NCBI GenBank assembly: GCA_964440345.1
Contig: CAYTSA010000034.1
Coordinates: forward strand, 1-34,343
Direction of reading: 5' to 3'
Source of the DNA: CAYTSA01 sp964440345
GTDB lineage: Bacteria; Desulfobacterota; Desulfovibrionia; Desulfovibrionales; Desulfovibrionaceae
DNA length: 34,343 bases
Part shown: positions 7,815 through 15,510 of the stretch, piece by piece
How the letters are laid out: each line of letters starts with the position of its first letter
Position numbering within the stretch: the first letter of the stretch is position 1
The notes under the pieces: model-generated
Database searches by the model: none
Seen by the model: the letters and a program-made list of their open reading frames with translations, nothing else
What the model was told of the DNA's origin: nothing
Position numbers and translations under genes: made by a program

Positions 7815-9914
7815 ATGCGCCTTGCTCTGCTCTCCATCCTGGTCTGGCTGTGGGCTGAGCCTTGTCTGTCAGGTGAGTCCCTTTTTTTTGAACAGTCGCC
7901 GTTTGCTAACCTGTCCGGCGCCACAGGCCTGTGGGACGCGCCTACCGCCAGGGTGCTCCCAGACTGGACCATGCGCGCCGCTTTCAGCCAGTCCGGCCCC
8001 TACCGCTCGTTTAGCGCCGCAGCCGGCTTCTGGGACAGGCTGGAGCTGCACGGCCGCATTACCGAAGTGGAGGGCGTGGACGCCTTTCCCGGCGAAGGAT
8101 TCGGCGACTACAAGGACCGGTCCGCCGGTCTGCGGCTGGTGCTCTTGCACGAGGACGGCTGGACCCCACAGTTGGCCCTGGGCGCGGACGACGTCACCGG
8201 CACCGGGCTCTTTGCCTCGCGCTACGTTACGGTCTCCCGGCGGTTTGGGGATATGGATATGAATCTGGGCCTGGGCCAGGGCGTCCTGGCCGGAGACCAA
8301 CGCCTGGCCGGAGGCGACGCCATGGACCTGTTGCTCGCTTCGCCCTTTCGAGAAACCGGCATATTCGGCGGGCTGGAATGGGAGCTGGCTGACGGCCTGG
8401 TCTTTGCCGCGGAGTATTCCAGCTTGGACTACGAAACCATGTTCGGCTACGGCCGGAAAGCCCGGCATCCCTTCAATTTCGGACTTAAGTACAAGGTGCT
8501 TGACTACCTGGACGCTTACGCCGCCGTCATGCGCGGCCGCGACGCCGCCTTTGGCCTGGCCCTCACTGCTCCGCTGCATCCAGAAGGCGTACAGGTCTGG
8601 AAGCGGCCAGATTCTTTTACAGCCACTGAAAAGCAGCGCTTCGCCATGGTCGAAGCCAGCAACCGTGAGCTTGCCGAAACTTTGGCCCAGACCTTGGCTG
8701 AGGAAGGATTCGCAGACGCAGCGGCCTCAGCCGGCGACCGCAGTGTTTGGGTCCAGGCGGTAAACAGCGTCTCCCTTTCTTCGCCCAGGGCGCTGGCGCG
8801 TATGGGGCGCATTGCGGACCAGCTGGCTCCGGCGCGCATAACAACGCTGCATCTGAACCTGCTGGCGCACGGCAAAGTGCGGCAAAGCTTGCGAGTCCAT
8901 CGCAGCCACTTGCGCGACTATCTGGCCTCGCGCATTGACACGGACACGTTTCTGGCCTTTGCCGAATTGGACTTGCACGGCGACAGCCACTGGGCCGAGC
9001 ACGTACGCAGCCGCTTTACCTCGCCCCTGATCCAAGCGCAGGAGAACACCGGCCTGCAACTCTCTGTGCAGCCCAAGTGGCGCACCTTCATTGGCAACCG
9101 GAGGGGATATTTCAAGCACAAGGTCTTTCTGCGCAGCCGGGCGGCATGGTCGCCGTGGCTTGGAGGCCTGTTCGTCGGCGAACTCGAAACCACGCTGTAT
9201 AATGACTATGACGACGTGGACTTCGACCCCCTGGAGCCGGACCCGGTCCGCACGCAGTTGGCGTATTATGAACGCGGCGGAGGGACGCGCCTGTCCCAAC
9301 TGGCCTTTGACCAGCTCTTTCAATTGCCCTGGCGCATCACAGGCCGGCTGGGATGGGGGTTCTTTGAGTCCGCGTACGCCGGCGCCGGCGCAGAATGTTT
9401 CCGGTACTTCCAGGAGGGCAGATGGGGAGCAGGTCTGGAAGTAGCTGCGGTCAGGCAGCGGGACCCTGACCGCCCCTTCCAACTGGGCGGATTCAGTGAC
9501 AAGGTCTTTACTCAGGCATTTGCAAAACTGTACTGGCAGCCTTGGCCGAAAGAAGGACTGGAAACCGCCGTGACTGTAGGCCGTTTTCTGGCAGGCGACG
9601 TGGGCGTTCGCCTGGACCTGCGCCGGACTTTTCGCCATTTCACCGTAGGCTTTTGGTACACTGTTACCGACACCAGCGGTTTCACCGCCCCGGAAAACCA
9701 GGGCTACCATGAAAAAGGCGTCTACATCCGTGTACCGCTGTCTCTTTTTACTGACACCGACGCGCCCGGCCACGTATCCTATGGCGTATCCAGCTTTACC
9801 AGGGACGCCGGCCAGTCCGTGCGCCAGCCCCGAACTTTGTTTCCTGTCAGCAACGCTGGCTTGCCCGTCATAACCCGCCAACACCTCGAAGAAATGCGCG
9901 ATATTCAGCCATAA
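7815..9914 (+). CDS. YjbH-family outer-membrane exopolysaccharide protein
   Basis: The 699-residue product begins with a signal peptide (LALLSILVWLWAEPCLSGES). It then has the YjbH/GfcD signature: an N-terminal FANLSGATGLWDAPTARV followed by strand-rich stretches alternating aromatic and Gly residues, such as LQLSVQPKWRTFIGN, FFESAYAGAGAECFRYF and FTVGFWYTVTDTSGF. The late segment GYHEKGVYIRVPLSLF resembles the conserved C-terminal part of the family. YjbH proteins are predicted outer-membrane beta-barrels encoded with Wza-type exporters and needed for some exopolysaccharides and group 4 capsules. Length is normal. It sits 9 nt after the Wzz-like gene and 50 nt before the thioesterase. I recognise no YjbF or YjbG homologue nearby. 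Confidence 0.85.
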   Translation: MRLALLSILVWLWAEPCLSGESLFFEQSPFANLSGATGLWDAPTARVLPDWTMRAAFSQSGPYRSFSAAAGFWDRLELHGRITEVEGVDAFPGEGFGDYKDRSAGLRLVLLHEDGWTPQLALGADDVTGTGLFASRYVTVSRRFGDMDMNLGLGQGVLAGDQRLAGGDAMDLLLASPFRETGIFGGLEWELADGLVFAAEYSSLDYETMFGYGRKARHPFNFGLKYKVLDYLDAYAAVMRGRDAAFGLALTAPLHPEGVQVWKRPDSFTATEKQRFAMVEASNRELAETLAQTLAEEGFADAAASAGDRSVWVQAVNSVSLSSPRALARMGRIADQLAPARITTLHLNLLAHGKVRQSLRVHRSHLRDYLASRIDTDTFLAFAELDLHGDSHWAEHVRSRFTSPLIQAQENTGLQLSVQPKWRTFIGNRRGYFKHKVFLRSRAAWSPWLGGLFVGELETTLYNDYDDVDFDPLEPDPVRTQLAYYERGGGTRLSQLAFDQLFQLPWRITGRLGWGFFESAYAGAGAECFRYFQEGRWGAGLEVAAVRQRDPDRPFQLGGFSDKVFTQAFAKLYWQPWPKEGLETAVTVGRFLAGDVGVRLDLRRTFRHFTVGFWYTVTDTSGFTAPENQGYHEKGVYIRVPLSLFTDTDAPGHVSYGVSSFTRDAGQSVRQPRTLFPVSNAGLPVITRQHLEEMRDIQP

Positions 9915-9964
9915 CTCCGGTATGCCCTTGCCCTTTTGCACAAGAGACGATATTTCCGGAACCT

Positions 9965-10384
9965 ATGAAGAAGAATGAACCTTTTCCACAGCCTGACAAC
10001 TGGCTGGAGCACCGCGTCGCCTATGCGGAAGTGGACGCCATGAGCCAAGTATACTACGGCAATTACTACACTTTTTTTGAACGCGGCCGCAGCAAGTTTA
10101 TCCGCGATCACGGCATGAGCTACAGCGAGGTAGAGGAGCGGGGCCTTTTTCTGCCTGTCCGCGAAGCCGGCTGTCGCCACTGGGCGCCCGCGCGCTATGA
10201 CGAGCTTATTCATGTTCGCACCGGAATCAGTCAATGGGGCCGTGCGTCCATGACCTTTGTATACGAGGTTTACGGCCCTGGCCGGAAAACGCTGCTGGCC
10301 CGCGGCTTTACCCAGCACGCCTGCGTCAACGCCGACGGCCGGCCCGTGCCCACGCCCGGCTGGCTGCGCGGCCTTTTTGCGTAG
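9965..10384 (+). CDS. Acyl-CoA thioesterase, 4HBT/YbgC hotdog family
   Basis: The 139-residue product has the hotdog thioesterase pattern. Residues 20-42 (YAEVDAMSQVYYGNYYTFFE then RGR) match the Y.DTD..GVVYH.NY..FFE.AR motif, with Asp24 at the catalytic position. The second Asp of the usual DTD is Met26, and the usual Gly is Gln28. The later strands (VRTGISQWGRASMTFVYEVY, LLARGFTQHACV) complete the fold. Such enzymes hydrolyse acyl-CoA or acyl-ACP thioesters. Its place between YjbH and a kinase gene is unusual and hints at a link to an acyl-bearing envelope molecule, though it could simply be a passenger. The kinase starts 5 nt after its stop. Confidence 0.85.
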   Translation: MKKNEPFPQPDNWLEHRVAYAEVDAMSQVYYGNYYTFFERGRSKFIRDHGMSYSEVEERGLFLPVREAGCRHWAPARYDELIHVRTGISQWGRASMTFVYEVYGPGRKTLLARGFTQHACVNADGRPVPTPGWLRGLFA

Positions 10385-10389
10385 GGAGC

Positions 10390-12516
10390 ATGAGTACAGA
10401 ATATGACAGCACCCTGACTGCAGCGCAGTCTCTGGACGCAGACGCCGCTCCGCCTCCTGCCGGGCCGCAGCGTCCCCTGCCGCCCGGAGAGCGGGTTGGC
10501 GACTATGACATTGTAGAAGTGCTGGGCCAGGGCGCTTTTGGCGTCACCTATCTGGCCCGGGACCGGCAGTTGCAGACCCGGGTGGCGGTAAAGGAGTATA
10601 TGCCGTCTGCCTTTTCCATGCGTCGGGACGACGGCTCGGTGGCGCCCATGCGTCCAGACCTGGAGGAACGCTTTGCCTGGGGCAAACGCCGCTTTCTGGA
10701 CGAAGCGCGCACCCTGTCCCGGCTGCGGCACCCAAACATTGTGCGTCTTCTGGCTTATTTCGAAGAGCGATGCACTGCCTATTTCGCCATGGACTACGAA
10801 GCCGGCGAAACCCTGAAAACACTGCTGGGACGCCGCGAAACCCTTGAGCAGCAAGAGCTGCTGGCTATTGCCCTGCCCCTGCTGGACGGGCTGGACCAGG
10901 TGCACGGCCGCAACTACCTGCACAGGGACATCAAACCTGGCAACATCGTCATACGCACTGACGGCGGACCAGTGCTTCTGGATTTCGGCTCTTCCCGGCT
11001 GGCCATGAAAAATGCCGGAACCGTGGCTGGAGAGGCGGAACTGACCGCGGTGCTCACCCCGGGCTATGCACCCCACGAACAATACCACGCCGGGCAGGAC
11101 AAGCAAGGCCCCTGGAGCGACGTCTATGCACTGGCGGGCGTGCTGTACCGGGCCGCCACCGGACACAAACCCGTGGACGCCGTCCGCCGGGCCAACGCCG
11201 CCATAGCTGGGGACCCTGACCCCCTGCCCCCTGCTGCCCTGGCCGGCAAAGTCCAGTGCAGCCAGGAAATGCTGCAGGCCATTGACGCCGGCCTGGCCCT
11301 GGCGCCTAAAGACCGGCCCCAGTCCGCAGCTGAATGGCGAAAAATGCTTGAACAGGCAGGGAAAAATACGGCCCCCCGCCGCGCCGGTCTTGCGCTGCAG
11401 GCTCCTGCTCCTCCGGCGGCGGATGATGAAGAGTCGCTGCTGTTTCTGGGCGGCCTGGCCGCCGGCGGCTTCCAGTCTGTGCTTGTGGCTGGCGCCGTGC
11501 GCGCCGCGGTGGAGCGCGACGCAAAGGCCGCACAACTGCTACAGCCAGCCAAACTGCACGCTGTGCATTCCGGCGCGGCTGTTCTGAAGCATCTGCGGCA
11601 ATACGCTGTGGACCTTCTTCTGCTGGACGCGGACCTGCAGGACATGTCCGGCCTGGAATTGCTGGAGAAAATTTCCCGTCAGCCGGCCCTGCGCGGCTTG
11701 CCGGTGCTCATGATAGCCGGCAACCGCGGCCGGGACCATCTGCTGCGGTCCATGGCTGCAGGCGCCGCCGCCTACCTGACGCGGCCTTATTTCCCGGCGG
11801 AGCTGCGCCGGCGGTTCGAGCTGTTGCTGGACATGCTCCAGTACACTGAAGTGGAGGAATCGCAGCTGGCCGAGGCCAGCCGGGCCATGGCCGGTAATAA
11901 CCCGGCCCAGGCCGCGGCTCTGTTGCGCGGTTTTCTGGACATTGAGGAGCAGGCTCGGTCGCTGGCGACGTCTGGCGGCGGCGCAGAGAACGAAGAGCGT
12001 GAACTTTACGACGAGGCTATGACCCTCGCTGCCCGCGAAGAGATGGACGAGGCCATGGCCGTTTTTGGCAAGGCCTCCAGGTCGCTGCATCTGCTGGAGC
12101 GCAGTTACGCCGCCCTGGCCCGGGCCCTGAAAGCCGTGGGCGACGTGGCGGCTCGCGCATCGGCAACAGGCAAGGCCGAAGCCGCGGCTGCCCGCTTACG
12201 CCAGTTGGAGGAGGAAAAACAGCTATTTCTCAACGGGATCCGGGAACACAGCCGCGGCCGCAACCCCTTTAATGTGCTGGGGCTGGCCCTGCGGTCCCGG
12301 GGAGACGGCCCAGGCTCTGTCCGCGCGTACCGAAAGGCTCTGGAGCTCTCCCCGGAGGACGCTGCTGTGAATTTTAACCTGGCCCTGGCCCTGGCTGTGC
12401 AGAACCAGAGGGAAGAGGCCCTGGAAGCCGTGACCCTGGCCCTGCACGCCCGTCCGGACTTGGCCCAGGCAAGAACGCTCTACGCCCGGCTCTGCGGACG
12501 AGAATGGGAAGCATAA
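10390..12516 (+). CDS. Ser/Thr protein kinase fused to a receiver domain and TPR-like repeats
   Basis: The 708-residue product has a eukaryotic-type kinase domain at about residues 38-320: glycine loop GQGAFGVTYLA, VAVK with Lys68, catalytic HRDIKPGN (178-185), DFG (198-200), and a TPGYAPHEQY activation segment. Residues about 363-482 resemble a response-regulator receiver with DLLLLDADL (Asp413 at the phosphoacceptor position) and AAYLTRPY, where Arg replaces the usual Lys. From about residue 520 there are TPR-like helices (ALELSPEDAAVNFNLALALA). There is no transmembrane segment, so it is cytoplasmic. The start at 10390 has GGGAG just upstream and removes an unrelated N-terminal extension. 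As the last gene of the export operon it may regulate that machinery by phosphorylation (inference). Confidence 0.88.
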   Translation: MSTEYDSTLTAAQSLDADAAPPPAGPQRPLPPGERVGDYDIVEVLGQGAFGVTYLARDRQLQTRVAVKEYMPSAFSMRRDDGSVAPMRPDLEERFAWGKRRFLDEARTLSRLRHPNIVRLLAYFEERCTAYFAMDYEAGETLKTLLGRRETLEQQELLAIALPLLDGLDQVHGRNYLHRDIKPGNIVIRTDGGPVLLDFGSSRLAMKNAGTVAGEAELTAVLTPGYAPHEQYHAGQDKQGPWSDVYALAGVLYRAATGHKPVDAVRRANAAIAGDPDPLPPAALAGKVQCSQEMLQAIDAGLALAPKDRPQSAAEWRKMLEQAGKNTAPRRAGLALQAPAPPAADDEESLLFLGGLAAGGFQSVLVAGAVRAAVERDAKAAQLLQPAKLHAVHSGAAVLKHLRQYAVDLLLLDADLQDMSGLELLEKISRQPALRGLPVLMIAGNRGRDHLLRSMAAGAAAYLTRPYFPAELRRRFELLLDMLQYTEVEESQLAEASRAMAGNNPAQAAALLRGFLDIEEQARSLATSGGGAENEERELYDEAMTLAAREEMDEAMAVFGKASRSLHLLERSYAALARALKAVGDVAARASATGKAEAAAARLRQLEEEKQLFLNGIREHSRGRNPFNVLGLALRSRGDGPGSVRAYRKALELSPEDAAVNFNLALALAVQNQREEALEAVTLALHARPDLAQARTLYARLCGREWEA

Positions 12517-12637
12517 AAGCACGCTATCATTGCCGCCCATTCTGGAGCAGAAGACGCTGCAGACCATTTTCCATCAGAAATAGAGCATCTGGCGCGCAAC
12601 GCAGCCATGCTGCTCAGGCTTGATTCACGCATGTTGG

Positions 12638-12667
12638 CGTTGAGACAACGCTCACTCCTGAAACAAT
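12638..12667. repeat. Dispersed intergenic repeat, copy 1 (core GCGTTGAGACAACGC)
   Basis: The segment carries the near-palindrome CGTTG-AGA-CAACG plus flanking CTCACTCCTGAAACAAT. Its reverse complement matches 26521-26550 at 29 of 30 positions. The 15-nt core also occurs at 23162-23176. It lies between the convergent ends of the kinase gene and kaiC, in a 169-bp gap without another gene. On the kaiC transcript strand it starts about 19 nt after the TAG stop. There is no T-tract, so a simple intrinsic terminator is not obvious. Confidence 0.7.
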
Positions 12668-12685
12668 TTTCTCTGGTTAAACGCT

Positions 12686-14203
12686 CTAACTTCCCTCAAA
12701 CATGTTGTCTATGCGGTCCACATCGCTCTGGGCAACGTACACCGGCGCGCCGGAAATAATGCCTGTGACCTGCGAAAACGTCTTGCCAATGTGCATGCCC
12801 TTCTCGTCAATGGTGAACTCCCGGATGGCCTTATCATGCATGGACCCACGCATTTTCAGCACAGTCAGGCCGCGGCGCATCTCGCCGAATATCTCCACAT
12901 AGCGCAGCAGAATGATGGAGTCGGTAATGGTGGAAATGTGCGTCTCGGTGATGGACGCGCCGCCCATGAGGGAGGCGGTGGTAGCCGTGAACAGGCCTGC
13001 TGTCTCCTGGTCTTTGATGAAGGATGTCAGGCCGATGACGAACTCGCGAAAGCCCTTGAGGGTGGAGACCCGCTCCAAGGCCGAAAGCGAGTCAACGGCC
13101 ACGCGCTGTGGCTTGTAGGACTTGATCTCAGACTTCATGCAGATGAGGTGGTCTTCCAGCCCCAGGCTTTCCGGGTAGTTGCAAATGACCCGGATCAGCC
13201 CTTCTTTCTCAAGCCGGTCAAAATCGACGCCCCAACCTATGGCGTTGCGCTTGAGCTGTTCGCGGCTTTCTTCAAAGGCAAAGAGCAGACAGCGCTCCCC
13301 GCGTTTGGCGCCCGCAGCCAAAAATTCTGTGGTGACCAGGGTTTTCCCTGTGCCTGTGGCGCCAGAGACAAGTATGATGGAGTCCCGGAAAAACCCGCCC
13401 CCGCACATATCGTCCAGAGCAGTGCAGCCAGAGGGGATGCGCAGGTCTGTGGACTGCTGCTGCAACTCCATGGCGGAAAGCGGAATGATAATGATGCCTT
13501 GGCCGGTCATCACCGTGAAGGGGAATTCACCCTTCTGATGGGAGGCGCCGCGAAATTTGAGAATCTCCATTGTTCGGCGGCGCTTCTCGTCCTCCAGGGC
13601 GTTCCGTAGGATAATCACGTTGTCTGCCACAAACTCTTCAATGCCGAAGCGGGCTATTTCCCCATATTCTTCCGTGCGCTCGGCAGTGACCACGGTGGTC
13701 ACGCCCATCTGCTTCATGGCGGCTGCAATGCGGAACAGCTCGGCGCGCACGGTGGCGCCATCAGTGAACTGAGAAAAAATGGCGCCCAGGGAGTCCATGG
13801 CCACGCGTGTAGCGCTGTGTTTTTTCACGGCGTAGTCAATGCGGGCCAGCAGCGCGCCCAGGTCGTATTGGCCGGCCACCACCATTTCCTGGCCCGGCCT
13901 GGGAGCCGCGTCTACAAAGGTCCACTTGCCGTCTTCTTCCAGCTGCTCAATGTCCCAGCCAAAGCCCTTCACGTTGGTCCGGATGTCCTCTGCAGATTCT
14001 TCAAAGGTCACGAACACGCCGGCTTCGTCCCTTTGCACGCCTTCCATGAGAAACTGGCAGGCAAACACCGTCTTGGCGCTGCCGGCCGTGCCGGAAATAA
14101 GGGTGGGTCTGCCCTTGGGCAAGCCGCCGTTGGAAATGAGGTCAAAGCCGGGAATACCGGTCGGCAGTTTGGGTATTTCATTGTGTGCAGTGGTGTCGTT
14201 CAT
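12686..14203 (-). CDS. kaiC: KaiC circadian-clock ATPase/autokinase
   Basis: The 505-residue product has two tandem RecA-like domains. CI has Walker A GTAGSAKT (38-45) and FEES with Glu68/Glu69. CII has Walker A GATGTGKT (281-288) and FEES with Glu311/Glu312. In CII the stretch ITETHISTITDS places Thr419, Ser424 and Thr425 where Synechococcus KaiC has its phosphorylation sites Thr426, Ser431 and Thr432, followed by the strongly conserved YVEIFGEM and MRGSMHDKAIREF. The C-terminus IISGAPVYVAQSDVDRID corresponds to the A-loop region, but the tail beyond it is about a dozen residues shorter than in cyanobacteria. KaiC is a hexameric ATPase whose phosphorylation cycles mark time. The ATG overlaps the kaiB stop (ATGA). 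It ends with TAG, next to an intergenic repeat. Confidence 0.96.
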   Translation of the reverse strand: MNDTTAHNEIPKLPTGIPGFDLISNGGLPKGRPTLISGTAGSAKTVFACQFLMEGVQRDEAGVFVTFEESAEDIRTNVKGFGWDIEQLEEDGKWTFVDAAPRPGQEMVVAGQYDLGALLARIDYAVKKHSATRVAMDSLGAIFSQFTDGATVRAELFRIAAAMKQMGVTTVVTAERTEEYGEIARFGIEEFVADNVIILRNALEDEKRRRTMEILKFRGASHQKGEFPFTVMTGQGIIIIPLSAMELQQQSTDLRIPSGCTALDDMCGGGFFRDSIILVSGATGTGKTLVTTEFLAAGAKRGERCLLFAFEESREQLKRNAIGWGVDFDRLEKEGLIRVICNYPESLGLEDHLICMKSEIKSYKPQRVAVDSLSALERVSTLKGFREFVIGLTSFIKDQETAGLFTATTASLMGGASITETHISTITDSIILLRYVEIFGEMRRGLTVLKMRGSMHDKAIREFTIDEKGMHIGKTFSQVTGIISGAPVYVAQSDVDRIDNMFEGS

Positions 14204-14499
14204 ATGTCTGCCTCCGGAGAGGTGGTGTTTTCAATATCCAGGCCCACAAGGACCTTGGCTCGATCTGAAAGGTCGCCAATAATCCGCCTCACAGGCGGCG
14301 GCAATTCCTTGATAAGCGTTGGGGTCGCCATGATGCGCTCCTCTTCGGCTTCTTCCGGATGTTCCAAAACATCTACAACCCGTATCTCGCATCGCCCTTG
14401 CAGCTCTTCATCACAAATGCGGCGCAGGTTCAGCACAGCCCGCTCTGACCTTGCCGTGCGTCCGGTAATAAACAATTTGATGAGGTATTTCGTTGCCAT
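14200..14499 (-). CDS. kaiB: KaiB circadian-clock protein
   Basis: The 99-residue product is a full-length KaiB: an N-terminal strand KYLIKLFITGRTARSERAV, then VVDVLEHPEEAEEERIMATP and the highly conserved LPPPVRRIIGDLSDR followed by KVLVGLD. KaiB is a thioredoxin-like, fold-switching protein that binds the KaiC CI ring and sequesters KaiA in cyanobacteria. The ATG at 14499 is preferred because AAGGA lies about 7 nt upstream; an in-frame TTG two codons earlier is possible. The stop overlaps the kaiC start by 4 nt, which suggests translational coupling. The upstream receiver-helical gene ends 60 nt before it. Confidence 0.96.
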   Translation of the reverse strand: MATKYLIKLFITGRTARSERAVLNLRRICDEELQGRCEIRVVDVLEHPEEAEEERIMATPTLIKELPPPVRRIIGDLSDRAKVLVGLDIENTTSPEADI

Positions 14500-14559
14500 G
14501 CCCAATCCTTTGTTGCTGCGCCGTTCTTTGCGCGCTACAGTTCCTGGCGCAACACGCCC

Positions 14560-15384
14560 CTATCCTTCGCCGTCGGAGGCGAAAGAATATTTTCTATAGA
14601 AAGTTACCATATACCCCATTATTTCTAAAAGCAACATGCGGCCCTCCTCCGCCAGAGCCCGATATTTGCGGCGGCCCACCTTATCCTTTTTAGCTTTCAA
14701 GGCTGCAGCGTAAATATCCACAAGGTCTCTGGGGCCAACACGCATAAAGCCCAGTTCCTCGCTCATGGACTGCATGGTCTCAGTCAGATTGTAACGCACC
14801 TTGAACGCATGGGACTCCAACGCCAGCTCCAACAGATCAGCAAACCGTTGCACATAATGCTCAAAGGTGTCTGTAGAGTGCAGCCGCAGAGGGCCGGTGT
14901 TCTGCATTTCTTGCGAAAAGGCGACGCTGGAGTGCCCGGCCAGCCGCTCGTAAAACATCCGCAGCTCGTGCTCCTGACGGCTTTGCGCCTCTGCTGCGTG
15001 CAGCCGCTGCTCCAGCCGGCAAGTCATGTTCAGGGACCGGGCCGCCGTGTAAGCCAAATCGTGCAGCAGCTGGTTCATATCCAGGCAGGCCGCCGCCCCG
15101 GTGCGCAGGGCCGCTTCTTCCAACTCCGGACTCCAGGCTTTGGTCAAACACGCCGCCGGCGCAGGCAAATGGTTGCCAATGAACCGCGCCATCTGCGTCA
15201 ATGATGTCTTCGCCTCATCCAGATAATAGAGGATCAGCGTATACTCAGCATTGGCCAGATGCTCCAACGCAGTGGCCGGGTCCATGATCACGCGCATGGC
15301 AAAGCGCGGCGAGTTTGCAGCCTGCAACGCCCTCTCCAACTCATTGCTGATGTCCGTATCGTTGGCGACGACCAATATCCGCAT
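14560..15384 (-). CDS. KaiA-like protein: pseudo-receiver plus KaiA/RsbU-type helical domain
   Basis: The 274-residue product (cyanobacterial KaiA is 284) has a receiver-like N-terminus, residues 1-117, beginning MRILVVANDTDISNELERAL. The phosphoacceptor position in YTLILYYLDE is Tyr, not Asp, and the usual C-terminal Lys is Asp in AACLDMNQ, so it is a pseudo-receiver. A charged helical linker spans about 120-150. Residues about 172-266 are helical and end in RMLLLEIMGYMVTFYRKYSF, which resembles the end of the KaiA C-terminal domain (Leu-Ile repeats then YRR) and the related RsbU N-terminal fold. The start at 15384 has CAGGGA about 7 nt upstream. The order A-B-C matches cyanobacterial kaiABC. 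The similarity was judged by eye; a generic RsbU_N-type stress-signalling protein is the main alternative. It ends with TAG. Confidence 0.6.
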   Translation of the reverse strand: MRILVVANDTDISNELERALQAANSPRFAMRVIMDPATALEHLANAEYTLILYYLDEAKTSLTQMARFIGNHLPAPAACLTKAWSPELEEAALRTGAAACLDMNQLLHDLAYTAARSLNMTCRLEQRLHAAEAQSRQEHELRMFYERLAGHSSVAFSQEMQNTGPLRLHSTDTFEHYVQRFADLLELALESHAFKVRYNLTETMQSMSEELGFMRVGPRDLVDIYAAALKAKKDKVGRRKYRALAEEGRMLLLEIMGYMVTFYRKYSFASDGEG

Positions 15385-15462
15385 GCATGTTCCCTGTCCT
15401 GAAGCATCCCCATTCTGGTCCTGTATGCTGGTCTGCAGACGCAGAATCCGCCGCCCAGCGTG

Positions 15463-15492
15463 TTGCATTCTGCTGCCAAGTATAGCTATACA
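15463..15492 (+). promoter_or_regulatory. Putative sigma-70-type promoter for the addAB-like operon
   Basis: TTGCAT at 15463-15468 and TATACA at 15487-15492, 18 bp apart, lie just before the ribosome site of the helicase gene. The gap of 126 bp (15385-15510) is shared with the divergent kaiA-like gene. It also contains two perfect 10-bp palindromes, GTCTGCAGAC at 15431-15440 and TATAGCTATA at 15481-15490. I found no convincing leftward promoter. Confidence 0.4.
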
Positions 15493-15510
15493 TTTGTTAC
15501 AGGAGATTAC

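Noticed and set aside
8727..9941. Long open frame on the minus strand (404 codons)
   Set aside because: It lies antisense to the YjbH-family gene, has no recognisable domain and reflects the GC-rich codon bias of the real gene.
10270..11535. Open frame on the minus strand (421 codons)
   Set aside because: It is antisense to the kinase domain, whose catalytic motifs are unmistakable.
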